Shown in pieces: positions 52,001 through 64,000 of a stretch of DNA of 64,000 nt; positions within the stretch are counted from its first letter, which is position 1; each line of letters begins with the position of its first letter. Both the position numbers and the translations under genes were made by a program. The notes beneath the pieces were generated by a model that saw only the letters and a list, made by a program, of their open reading frames with translations, was not told where the DNA came from and did no database searches. Origin of the DNA: Phoebastria nigripes. Taxonomy: Eukaryota; Chordata; Aves; Procellariiformes; Diomedeidae. The stretch is taken from assembly GCA_035582835.1 (NCBI GenBank), contig JAYKAV010002798.1, forward strand, positions 744,001-808,000. Reading direction: 5' to 3'.

Positions 52001-55000
52001 AATAAAATCTCTGTCTAAACAATAATTAATTTTAATGAGGTTTTTTTTCTCTTGTGGAATATTGCAATTGGAAAAAAAAATATTTTTTACTGTTTCATTT
52101 TCATGCCTGAAAACTGACATCTTTCCATGCATAAGATTTTTGTGCTGAAATCATGGGATTAAAGTTCAAATTAATGGTATAGAGAACGAGCACAATAAAA
52201 TACAACTCTCCCTAACTAAAGATTAACTTCTTGTCTTGGGTGAATTTTGAAAAAGGTAACAAAAGAGTTAAGAACAGAGGAAGGGAAGGTGCCTTCTGCA
52301 CAAATGAATCTAGCCTCCCACGAAGTGCACAAACACGTTTCTTAAGTGCTTGGAATTGCAAGGTAACGTTTCCTTCAGTTAGGGAAAAAAAANCGATAAG
52401 GAGTCCTGGGGTCTGGGTAGAGCATTGTGACTTTTACCAAGGGAGGAGCATGAGGCTTAAAATTTTAATGAAATAATTGGGAATTTCATATTACAGAACT
52501 TAAGGCACATCCCAGGAATTGGGAAGAATTTAATAAAGCGATGTGTAGAAGAGGAGTATTTTTCACATCTTGAANGGAAAAGAAAACATGCTGGCAAGTG
52601 ACAAGCTTTGAGAAGAGGTACCACTAATTTGGCAGAAAAAGGTAATTTTTAAGAAACTTCTCAAAACAACGTCAGGGCAGTCCAGCTGTAGGAATTTTTA
52701 TCAGAGAAACCATCAAACAAAGACAGCTTTTTGTTATTGTACTATGGGGTGTCCTTGCAATTGCTGGGAGAGGTGCTGGGCTTTCTGACTTCTGAGAAAC
52801 ACNACAGCTGCTGCTTCTAACTATTCCATCTCATTATCTCCAACTTTTTTTTCCTAAAAGATTCCCCAGGGTTCAGCCAGCCGAAAGGTAGTGACAGTGA
52901 AAAGCTTTTCTTGTGCTGAGGGAGCCGTGGTGGATGCGCTCCAGCCACTGTCCCCCTCCTGTGCATGTGCCTTTCCTCACCCAGGAGAAGAAGGGCAATT
53001 TTTATGGCTCTACTAAACACCTTCCTTGTGGCCAGGTCCCCTCTTCAACAATGTGAGNGGAGGAAAAGCTCTGGCAGCAGCTCATGGGTGAGAGGCGGTG
53101 TCTGGTTCCCACCTCTTCCCCTGTGGAAAAGGCCATACACAGGGATGGCTTAATGCTGCTGGGAAGCTAAAGGAAAGCAGTTCAATAGCAACAGGTTGCC
53201 CAGATCAGACATGGTGATGCTCCTGCTTCTTCCCTTATTCTTCCTTTCCTGGCCACCTGGAAACAGTTCTGCTGTACTGTATTCTTTCCCATCCCAGTGA
53301 GATGAGGGAACAGGAACCTCAAAGCTGAAATTATTGTTGAATTTAGGATTTCTAAAGGCAATACCGAAGACAAGTTTTATTAGCGATTGACACATGTGCA
53401 ATTTATTGCCTCTGCATTATAGCAATTAAGTGCCTTAGCAACCAGAGCAATAATGGATACCAAAACCTCAGTACTTTTCTGTGATGGTCCTGTGAACTGA
53501 TGACTCCTGAGCCACTGACAAGTAGGAGATTTCAATCAGACTACCTGAAAGGGTGCCTGGAAGCATGATAAATGAAGGTAATTAGTCACTGTCCTTGCAG
53601 GTCTGCCTGGTCTGTAAAGTACGAGACAGTCTGCAGATGGGAAATCACAGGGAATCCCAGCCCCACGCAAATGGCACTCTTAATGCTTGACCTCCAAAAT
53701 TAAACATCATCAGCACAACACTGAGAAAGGAGGAGGGAGAAATGAAAAGAACCTTTTTAATGCCTTGATCTTTTCCTTATTTATAAAAGCAGCCACAAAA
53801 GTANTTTCAGCACAGGCAATTTAGGTATTTTTTCTAAATAATACCTACCTATGCCTTTGATTTTTCTGTACAGCATGCACAGAGGCAGTCAAAGCTGGAA
53901 ATAGGCCTGACCCATTGGCTCAGACTGAGGACTGGATCCAGCCTCTTTCAGAGTTCAGGGGTGTTCAGACTGAGCCCATTGCTAATAGCTATATTATTAC
54001 AAAGGGACTTACAAAGTCACTGCTGATATAAGACACGTATCCCCACAGTAATAAGCTTGTACATAAAGGAACATTTCCCGTAGATCAGGTTACAAGTGAG
54101 AATTGTACATGCATTTCTATATATTTAAATTCCTACTAACTAGGAGGTGAGAGTAAGTAGTAACTACTCTGCTGAGCCAGCTGTCCCTTTATAGTTATCA
54201 AGCCATAAATTTCTCACATGAGAAAAGGTGTCAGTATACCTAGAGAGAGCAAATCATGCGGAGGTGTTGAAGAAGGTGAAGATTTACTGCAGACATATGC
54301 AACNGGGCATTAACTTGGCTGGAAGTTATTGATGCCATTGAAGAAGAAAGGATTTGCTTGTCTCACAGGCTGTGGTATTTTACACATTTTCCAACGTACT
54401 TTTTCATAGCAGAAAACCATATGTAAATCTCCTTAAAAACATGGTAAACATAATTGCAGCTAAATCCATTCTAGCCTAAAAAGGGGCAGTTAGAGGCTAT
54501 CCCCTCACCTGTGATTTTAATCTGGATCAAGATGGCAGAATCGGAGCAAATCCTGCACACTGGTGCTTTCCCTTCTGTCCCTGGGAGAGAAGCTACTCTG
54601 GAAAGGGAGGATGTGTTTGGCCAGGGAGGGCAAAAGTCCATGAATGGGCTGGCAGCTCTTCTCTATCTCTATGAAGTTGTGCCAGAGTTTCAGTGTCACC
54701 ATAGCCAGTTCCTTACGAGGTCCCCCGCGCTGCTCTGCGCAGGGGAGGTGCAGGGAAGAAAAGCAGTCCCTTATCTGCAGTTAATAATTTAGCACTGAAA
54801 ATGGCTGGAAAATAAACAAATTAGGACAACAAAGTGCCTTGCGATCCACATGCAACTGCCTTCCCATTGCCCTGTGCGTGTCTCGGAGGTGCAGGAGAGC
54901 TGCTGAGCGGGCTGCTGGCTGCTTGCACAATCACCCCAACGGGGTGGCACGGGGGTGGAGAGGAGGTGAAGGTTTTGCCCAGTGATGGTTACACAAAGAG

Positions 55001-55294
55001 CCTGCAGAGCAGAGCAGACACCAGTTTTCAGGCCTACTGCAGATGAACCGCGGCTGCAAAGCGGCGGCAACGCTCCTCCCGACCTCTGAAGGGTGCAGGT
55101 GTAAGCACAACCCAATGGGGCTTTGAACCTGTGGCATCAGAAATCTCCCTGTGTCCTAAGTGAGGAGGTTTAGACACTGTTACGAGATCAGATAAAGACA
55201 TTAGTGTGTGGAGAGGCTGAAGGAGCCCAAATTTGAGATTTATAAATTATAGATGTGAATAAAGCAAAGAAGCAGGGCCAAATGTTGCTCTCTG

Positions 55295-55927
55295 TTAGCA
55301 ATAGTGTAAAACCTTATGAACTCCCTGGAAGTCAGTGAATCCTGTTCCAGATTTGTGCAGGCTTGTCCCACTATGTTTGTGAATGTATTTAATCGAATAT
55401 CGTTCTAATTTGAGTAACATACTGTGCTGGAAAAGTATAATGAAAGCTAGCCACAAAGTTATAGAAATGCAGTTACTAGGCACAGAATAAGCCCAAATTG
55501 GCATTTCATTTTGTGGGAAATGTGCTAAGTGCAAGGATTTTAGCCAATACATTTGCTCCACAGAATACGGTGTTTTGCTGACATGAAAAATATTTGCTAG
55601 GAAATACTGAAACTCATTATGTTTAAATGGTATTTTTGCTGAGCAAATTGAAGACAATATGTTTTGTTTTGAACTAAAGATTTGAATTGCAACATTTTGA
55701 ATTGATGCTACCCAAAATGAGGTTTTGATATAAATTTGAGATGTGATATTTGTGTTTAGGAAACATATCAGTCTTCTGATAAAAATGTCCACCTTCCTGG
55801 GGGACAGAACAGTCAGAAGCCCAAATTGTCCAGCACTTTTCGTACCATTAAATACTTCAGCTATTCTTACTTTTGGTCCAGCAACACATAATGAGATATC
55901 ACTTAATGAACCTGTTGTAACAATCAA
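55295..55927 (-). other. Unrecognised 210-codon open frame in AT-rich DNA
   Basis: This is the longest ATG-to-stop frame outside the LINE copies. It starts MIVTTGSLSDISLCVAGP and ends GVHKVLHYC. The product would be rich in I, F, S and K with several hydrophobic stretches. I recognise no domain. No promoter, splice site or polyadenylation evidence ties it to a transcript, so it is listed as an open frame and not as a gene. It may be chance, a conserved noncoding block or an old unrecognised repeat. Confidence 0.25.
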
Positions 55928-56162
55928 ATTCTCTCTCTGCCATGAATCAGAGAACTATATTGCAATTCACACACAGATACAATTACTAACAAAGCTGTAA
56001 TAAAAAAACCCAGGTGTTTATTCCTGGAGAGATTCCTGTGGGAGATGTATTTTCTACTGCTGATAAAATTTGTGCTTTACAGAATCGAGATCACTGCATG
56101 TGTACTGTAGAAAAAGTAGAATATTAGAGTACAATTTATGTTACTTATTTCTGTAAGTAANT

Positions 56163-56190
56163 GAGCATTTATCACTGAGCATTTATCACT
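56163..56190. repeat. 14-bp tandem duplication
   Basis: GAGCATTTATCACT occurs twice in direct succession, perfectly matched, suggesting a recent slippage event or consensus error next to the n at 56161. Confidence 0.85.
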
Positions 56191-58086
56191 GTAGCTCAGG
56201 ATTTCCTCTCACAAGAGATGGTACAGAGTATATTTGATTCAAAAAAATCCACAGTGCCTATTGCTTTTTCCTCTCAGTATTGTTAGGNGAAAACAACATC
56301 CCTGACACATTTTTTTGCATTTCACTAATGCCACCTATTTTATTAAACCCTTTATGTAAAACCACATCAGTCATACTGAGGGAAAATAATACCCGCACCA
56401 ATTTAGCTATAGTCAAATCAAAACCATTTTCACAAATGACTGGCAGATTTTTGCATTTGGTTTACATGGTTGGGTATTTTTGTTTTTATTACTCAGTTGT
56501 TTTTAATGAGTAAATTTGTTTAGAGTATGGGGAACTTAAAATAATTGTAAATATTTTCTGGCTGGTTATTGAAAGGGGAACTCAAATACTTCTCAGAATA
56601 CATTAATATATATAACAAGCATAGCAGTCTTTTTTTTTTTCTATAGGCTCCAACATATATGAATATCATATGTTTTTCCCAAACCCAGCCCCCAGGGCTT
56701 TTCTGCAGAAGCCCCAGCTGAAGACTGGGATATAGCTGGAAAATCTGGGAGCAACTCTGATCCACCATTCCAGCTTCCAGCTCAGCCTGGACACAGGCAC
56801 TCAGAGGTTATTTCAAAATATTCCCGAGACTACTAAGTTTCACAAGGAGTTTCCAGCTGTTGTAAAGATGAAGTTGTCTTGGCCTGGTCCTGTTTTCCCA
56901 TCTTGCAATGAATGTAGCTTCATAAGACTGAATCTAATTTATTTGCCACAATAAAATTATCACACACACAAAATCTGTCAGACCCAAGTTTTGAAATCCT
57001 TACTCATATGTAATTAGGCAAAAGCCTGGCTTTAATTAGAAAAAATATCACATACTCCCAATTCACCTACAATACTTCACACAGAACAAAATTATTTTCT
57101 TCAGTGGAAACAAATTTTAGTCTTCTACCGCAAATAAGAAAACCCACCATGTGAAAGATGATCTGTTGAAATGAAGAGCGCTTCAAATTATTTGAGTTCT
57201 AAACTAACACAAATATCCTTAATATTAGATTTTATGTAAGAAGTAAAATTTCTAAACTGTTTAACTAAGAGCATATGCCTGAGAATTCTTGTGGTTATAC
57301 ACCATATTTCTGATGCTTGTCCTATACATCAGGTTTCCCATTAATTTCATTGGAACCAGGATTTCCCTGGTAGTACCCTTTGTGGTACTTAACAGTTTCA
57401 CTAGGTTCACTTCCCAGTTTTGCAGCTATGTCACATTCATTTGTAACAAATGTAACAAAAAACTCAAGTCTTAATTTTTGCTAATATTTATCCACTATGC
57501 CCGTAAAAATGATCTCATTGAAATTAATTGAACTGCTCATATGAGTAAAAATTTGGTCTCCTGATTTGTATCAGATGTGCAGAAGATGGTCTCAACATTT
57601 CATCACTCTAGTAATTTAATAAAAATTTCTATATGCTGAAGAGGACAGGCTGAATACAAGAGATTCCTCTGCCAGACTGGTGAAAGCTTAGAGCAAGTGT
57701 ACGGATTTAGACTGAAGAAACACACAGGCACTTGTGCCATGCTTCAGTTCATCTGGTATGTGCAAGGAACCATAATTACAAACACAGGAATGTCTGCCAT
57801 GTACTTGCCCACATAGCGCTGCTGTATCTCTGCCAGAACAGGCAGTAAATATATCACTGTAGAGTTGCAGTAGAGATAATATGAAAACAATTATCATGGG
57901 TAATTTCAGGCACTTCTGCAGGGCAGCCATGTTTGCTGGCTTGTGCGAACTCATTTTCCCCAAATTCAAACCAATTTGAACATGATGGGTTTGAGAGTTT
58001 AGCTTAAACACAAATATTATCCCATTTTTCAGTTGCTGAGGAGTGATTAAAAGAAGAAGAGAGGGACAAAGAAGAACAGAGGGAAT

Positions 58087-58136
58087 ATTAAATAAATAAA
58101 ATAAAATAAATAAAAGTAAATCAAATAAAAATAAAT
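58087..58136. repeat. A-rich (AAATA)n tract
   Basis: Interrupted AAATA and AAAATA units over about 50 bases. No LINE or SINE body is adjacent. Confidence 0.8.
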
Positions 58137-59104
58137 TAGGCTGTAAGTCAGCTTCATTTGACTGAAAAGTGTGCTTTCAATGGAGCTAAGCTATACCACA
58201 AGAAAAATGAGCTGGAGAGACATTGCATTATTAAACAGCCAGAAGTAGAGCTCACCAATTTCTGTGAGCTCACCTGTGTTTTTCTGAAGATTAGGAGAAT
58301 GTTATTCTATTGCAAAACCATGGCATAGGCTTCCTCTCAGTTAGAAATCCATCTTCTTCACTGGACGTGAATTACCACGAGTAATGAACAGCACAAGATA
58401 TTGGGAAATCTGGGGGGCGGTGGGAGGATGGAAGGTTCGTAAAACTTTCTAGCTTTTTCAAGTTATGAAGAAATATATTAAAGTTCTCAAATATAAAACT
58501 CTAAGACACTTGACTTATTTACCTTAATATTCACCTTTCGCACGCACATAAATTAATATTAAGAATATTCACCAATGCAAATCTAAATGAGAAAGCTACT
58601 GAATAATTGCAGATGTCCCTCAAAATATATGAACATATTCATGTACACACACAGAATTTTATATTATCAGACCACAGTAACTAGCTACAAAAGACCCCCC
58701 AAAAATGGGGGAGGGGGAGAAGTCTTTCTCTTTTCACAAGATTAAAATTGTAAATTCCTACAGGAAACCATATAGGGCTATTTACGGCTGCAGCCAAACT
58801 CTGCTGTCAGTAGCCTGGCCCACCTTTCAGCACGTGATTACAAAACTCGAAGAATTTTATGCAGAAGTGTGAACTTTTACGTGCCTTGTACTGAAACGTA
58901 ATGTGGTGAACACAGCTCTGAAATCACCCTGTAGTCAATTCTTTTCCAAAAGATTTAAGGTTTGTTGCACTTGCCAGTTTGGTGGATATTTCTCAGGTCC
59001 TCTGCATAGTCACTGAACAGAGTGAGTAATATATATACAAATTATTTAAATACATAGTTTTTTGAGGCATTACGGATAAATTGCCAGAGATAAGCAGGTC
59101 TGCA

Positions 59105-59375
59105 AAGACGAGTCAAGCGCTGCTGTAGGGCTTTCCATGAAGCCGCTGATGCCACCCGACAGGCCCTTGCCATGGCAGGGTGGCAGCGTGGGGACGTGGC
59201 AGGGTGGGGTGTGCCGGCGGATCTCCAGTTATGCAGCATCACCTGCCTGGGGACAGCGGTCGGGCACGCAGCCCCCGCGGGGCTCTGCCAGCGCCCGAGC
59301 AGCTGCGGCAGAGCGGGGTGGGGGCNGAGGGGAGACGCCTCCCCCGGGAGGGAGACCCTGGCCATGCCAGCCGCC
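59105..59375. other. CpG-rich patch in intergenic DNA
   Basis: About 20 CpG dinucleotides occur in roughly 270 bases, including GCCCCCGCGGGG and GCCGGCGG, while flanks are AT-rich. Four overlapping open frames (84-166 codons) on both strands cross it because stops are rare in GC-rich DNA. The patch may be a small CpG island or enhancer. It is not clearly tied to a gene. Confidence 0.5.
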
Positions 59376-62300
59376 CGCTCAGCTGGTGCTACTGGAGAGC
59401 TGAAATCAATCTTCTTTCCAATATTGTTATTTAATTTTCTGTTCAAAGAATATTGCTGAGCAGACGGAAGAACACACACTGCGATCCAGATTTTCAAGTG
59501 TTTCAGGATCTGCTGTAGGGCCCAGATTTTTCTGAAGCTCATGTTCAGACACCCAAGTCTTTATAAAAGCTCAAAATAGCCTACAGCCCTGCCATACCGT
59601 GTTCGCAGCCGGGCTGTCACAGCAACTCAGCATACAACACACCGTCCTCCACAGGGGTCCAGAATGGAAACAGCTTTTATGAAAACTGTCCCCCTGTGGA
59701 TAGCAGGATGGGAGACGGAGGAAGGCATACTGTAGTCAAGAACTGGCCATGAAGAAATACGCGTGCATGGGCTGTGAAGTGCTGCGTGCAGGAGCATACT
59801 GTTTTAAATAAGCATCAGACCCTCTGCACGTTTACTATACACACAGTATGTGCACATGTGCAGGAGGTCTAATGTGACACAGAAGTATTAGATTTACTGT
59901 GCTCATGCTGTAAAGCTCATCTGTGTGCATGGAGTGGAAATATTTGGCATTTGGGGAGCAGAACTTGGATAAACAAGAACTGAGACTAGGAAGGCAAGAA
60001 GTCTGGAAGAAAAACAAGGGCAAAATTGGGGACACACAGCCCTCGTGTCAAACCTTTCCATGACCCAAGTAGCACAAAATACCCACTGAAAATCTGAATA
60101 CTGGATGGTAAGTACTCTGCTTGCTCCTAACTGACTGTAACACTAGGGCAGTCATCCTAAGAAAGGAGATTGTTAGAAGCTTTTAGAAGGAAATACAACA
60201 CCTTAATAGCACCTCCCATACTGAAGGATGTATCACTACTGCAGTGATTAAACNCTCCCAGGGTTGACAGTGACAGTTGACAACTCTGTTGAAACTAACC
60301 CCAATTGTCTTTATGGCATAGACATGTCTGTTCACACTGGAAATGGCTTTTCCATTTCCTTCTCTTCTCTTTGGCAAAAACCATTTTTTTAGCATACTTT
60401 TCAAGTTTGGGATAATTAGAGCATTGATCCTGAAATCTGAGCCATCGTGGGGTGGATACAGGGCTGTAGTTTGTGCAGAGCCTTGTTGGGTTTCAGGCTC
60501 CATACACCCATATCTGATTGGAGATTTGGGACTTTTTATTGCATGTTCACACAGGAATAGTCTGCTGGGGAAAATCATAGCAAGTGCTAGCAAATACTCA
60601 TACGGTTTATAAGGAGAGGAAGACTCCCATTTTTATCAGCTGCAGTCCAGATTGTAACGCTCTGCCTGATGTACAGCACGCCAGAAAAAACTCAAAGTCT
60701 GGCTTCCAGGAGAATTATTTTACCCTCTGTGGCTGCCTTTTGAACTGAGAATCACTTGCAGTCTCCTCTAAGATACTGCAATTCAAGAAAGAAAGAGAAC
60801 CCAGGAGAGCACACACAGAAATCAGCTAGCTTGCAAGTAATGCTTGCTTCCTAAAGTCTATTTGTTTTCCTTTGCAAATTCATATACTGTGCTAAATACA
60901 TAATCTATGAAAAACAATGCACCACATGTTCACTTATGGTTCCACTTTTTTTCAGAGGATAGTCTTTCTACAAGTTGTTGTTTTACTCATAAGCAAATGA
61001 TCTCTACAAGAGGAACTGTTTCAGTTCATAAATCATAAATACTGTGTGATTTTGGGGTCCACTGTGTTTAAAAACCTGACACCTTTGTCAAAATAGTTCA
61101 ATACAATCTGGTACATCAAGGGTTAGTGGCTCACATGACTATTCTGGATTAAGAAAGAGGAGAAAAACTGATGCAAAAGGGGCTGTGCAGGGTGCAGGGT
61201 GTGAGCTGAAAAGGCCAAGCAAGTCTGAGTACATTTATTTTGGGTTTGATTCTGCAGACTAATAAAGCGAGTTCAGAGGTGAAGGTCAAGGTCATGAAAC
61301 ATCCTGACCAGTTTGTCCTTTTGGGTGGTGAGTTTGCAGCCGAGATACAATCCTGATCACACAAATCAGATCCATACTTAGGAATTCAGAACAAAATGTG
61401 ACTGTAAACTCATAAAATGTTTACCCCCAAACAAATGCGATTTGTTTTTCAACTGGTGAATCTCAGGGGAAAAAACAATGCACAAACTGAAACATAAGAG
61501 TAAATTTTGCCTTCATGACAGAGTTGTTTGCTTTTCAGCTGGAAATTTAACAAAAGATGTGGGGCTATGTAAAACAAAAGCTTCTACAAGTCATCTTGCT
61601 CAGAGCTATTCATTTTGTGCCTGGGGCNTCCCCATCAAAGGGAGATTTTGCATTAATTAAGTAGCTGTTAGGGACAACTCTACTTTTTATGATAGTATTT
61701 ATACAATTTCTATTCATGTGACATCTTACATGTGACCTCTTCACAGGAAACTTTGTCCTAAGTACTANGGAAGTACCTAGGAGAATGGAACTGGGAAATC
61801 CAGGATAGATTTTGCAGCTAGTTTGAAAATGCAAAATCACTGTGTCACATGGGGAAAGTCTCTCTGGGTGCTTGTTCAGTGGCCTGGGCTCTGAACTGAT
61901 AAAGTAACTTTAAATACCCCAAAATGTAGAGAAATGATACTTTTCCTTTTTGATTGAAATTTTTAATTTAATTTTTAATTGAAAACTTTATTTCCTATAA
62001 GGCAGGCATGTTTTTCAAAAAGATGTTCCTTTTTGCATGGGAAAATGTCGATATTAGCAAAGCTTCAGTCAATTAGCAAGGGCATAACAAGGGGTGATCC
62101 AGGGCTTGCAAAATCTCATCAGTTGAATTGCTTCAAAACCAGAAGCTGAGCCAGCTTGTCACAAGACTCCACATCTCTGCACCCTACTGCTCGAATTCCA
62201 AACAGGTTGTAAAATATTGTGGTTTGGGTAAGGCTCCAGCTACTGTGTCCAATACAAAGCTTGTTATCCATGCAGTTTTGATGCACCTGGAGCCCCTGAT

Positions 62301-64000
62301 TTATTTCACTAAATAGCAGCTATCCAGGGATGTAGCAGCAAGTCCTGGGAGAGGCCTGAAACACGGATCACTCCCCAAATCCAGCTATCTGGGTCTATCT
62401 GGTCTCTGGTGAGCACCGAAACATCAGGCTACGATGGATCGGGTTTGCTGGCAGTGCTGGTGCCCTCCTGAGAAAAGCAGGAGCTATTTTGTCTGCCCAG
62501 CACCAGACGCCACTGTGAAGGCTTCCAGCCCTCCCTGAGCTCTGCCTTAAAAACCAGAGCTGCCCCGAAGCCACCAGTTTGCCAGGCCAGGGATTGTTAT
62601 TAACCCTCTGGCGCCAGAAGCCACAGCTGAAGTTTAATGAACTTGCACAAGGCTTGGACAAAACCTGAGCCCTTCCTTACACCCCAAGTCATGTAGCACA
62701 CCTACAGAGTGTCCCTGCTCAAAGTCCCTGTTCCCACAAGTGCAGCTGTTTGGGTAGATCCAGTTTTTAGGATGAGAGCCTTAGTGAGGCTCGGGATACG
62801 GCCCGTGCAGCGAGGCAGACCCCTGCAGCCATTTTATTTCATACTTCCACACCTCTGTGGCTGTCTTTGTACCTTTGCAAATCCCTTCTGAAAATGTCTC
62901 CTTCTCCTCTGACTCTTTAAATGCTCTTCTTCCAGCATATCCTCTGCTAGGTCTGCTTATTGCTTATTTGTTTCTTACTCACAGTTATTTCTAGATTTCT
63001 GTGCCCTCTGCTCACCTTCCCTGGCACTTAACTGGAAGTGTGGTGCAAAAAAAATGTAGTGAAGGTATTCAAGACATTCCCATTACCCTTGACACCCAGT
63101 TTCCTTCAAAACTTAACTCATATTCTTTCCTTTTGTTCACAAACCTGATTCAGAATAGCTGATCAAAAAGGTCAAAAGTGAAGCAAACAACTGGCCCACA
63201 AAATCCAACAGCTTAAATGAACTTTCCACCTTTCCACAATAAAGCATTCATAAGCACGGTAGCTAGATACTCCCATTATTAATGATTCACTAGCAGTGTA
63301 TTCATTAGTAATAAGCACTACTGTCATGTCAATAGTGCATCTAAATTGAGCTAATTACATTACTTGATGCCTCATATTTTATGCNTATAATTTATTCCCA
63401 TGGGATAAACCCTTGGCTTTTCTCCAGAGTCAGCCAAACAGGCCTGGTAGTTTATTCTCCACTGGAACAAGAACAGAGCAAAACCCTTTATATCCCATCC
63501 CAGTTGGCACCCTCAGGTCTGCCCCATGGCCCACAGTTTGCACTAACTGTGACATTTCCCATTTTTTCTTGTGCACAGGGCTGTGAATGGTGCTTCTGCC
63601 TCATGTGTGCTCTGCACCCTCACTCCCTAGCCTGAACCTCCGTGGCAGCTGCAAACCACGGCATCTCACCCTCAGTGGGAGAGGGGCCACCAGTGACCAC
63701 ACACAGACGTGTCATTCCCCACAAACACCTCTGGGAAGGAGCTAGTATTGTTCTTGCTCAGTATTTCTGTATTGCTTTAGTATTACCCTAACTCTCTGCG
63801 AGTTGGTGTGCCCTTTGAAGGGTTTCCAGACATTCAAAAAAACACGAAACCTTCTGAGGTGTCATCCTGCCTTGGGTTAATCCCAAACCATTTTCATGTC
63901 CTGAGTAAGTTGAAATAGGTACAATTTCCAGAAGCAATGTCCTTCTCTATGGACTGTGAAGAAATTGTTCCTAGTAGGGCAAGTCCTCAAAACATTTTCA

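Larger units (their letters stand above)
49011..64000. other. Intergenic sequence, 15 kb to window end
   Basis: No gene is recognised. The region includes a 210-codon minus-strand open frame (55295-55927), a 14-bp tandem duplication (56163-56190), an A-rich AAATA tract (58087-58136) and a CpG-rich patch (about 59105-59375). No LINE copy beyond the tail at 48944 was seen. Confidence 0.6.

Noticed and set aside
59042..59542. 166-codon minus-strand frame over the CpG-rich patch
   Set aside because: GC-rich DNA has few stops; frames are open on both strands, no domain is recognised and an n lies inside.

Overview
The window is vertebrate nuclear DNA, most likely from a bird. Two things support this. 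It carries the 3' half of a vertebrate EYA-family gene, best matched to EYA1. It also carries CR1 LINE retrotransposons with the characteristic ATTCTATG-type 3' tails, which are typical of birds and also found in turtles and crocodilians. There is no bacterial, phage or plasmid content. The species cannot be named from the sequence alone.

Bases 1-18845 are the 3' end of EYA1 on the + strand. Six coding exons can be placed to the base by reading frame, splice sites and recognisable protein: 5150-5208, 5406-5566, 5776-5890, 6182-6303, 8305-8405 and 16650-16730. Together they total 639 nt and encode the last 212 residues plus the stop, i.e. most of the C-terminal EYA domain (a HAD-type phosphatase and SIX-binding module). 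The first 5149 bases are intron; the upstream exons, including the one with the nucleophile DxD motif, lie outside the window. A 3' UTR of about 2.1 kb ends at a canonical AATAAA at 18822-18827. The third intron in the window (5567-5775) uses a GC donor rather than GT.

Bases 18846-64000 (about 45 kb) look like a gene desert. I find no convincing spliced or single-exon host gene there. The recognisable content is two 5'-truncated, inactivated CR1 copies in the same orientation (about 22960-24452 and 32797-34985, the second containing a 200-base assembly gap), a CR1 3'-tail fragment (48944-49010), a pentanucleotide minisatellite (30021-30100), several simple repeats and a CpG-rich patch near 59.1-59.4 kb. 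The desert may hold regulatory elements of the neighbouring developmental gene, but this cannot be shown from one sequence.

About forty isolated single 'n' bases are spread through the window, which points to consensus uncertainty in the assembly. No previously undescribed coding system was found. The most interesting leads are the GC-AG intron in EYA1, a paired CACGTG palindrome and a CpG-rich patch in its last intron, a perfect miR-124-type 8-mer in the 3' UTR, a 210-codon open frame at 55.3-55.9 kb in AT-rich intergenic DNA, and the isolated CpG patch near 59 kb.
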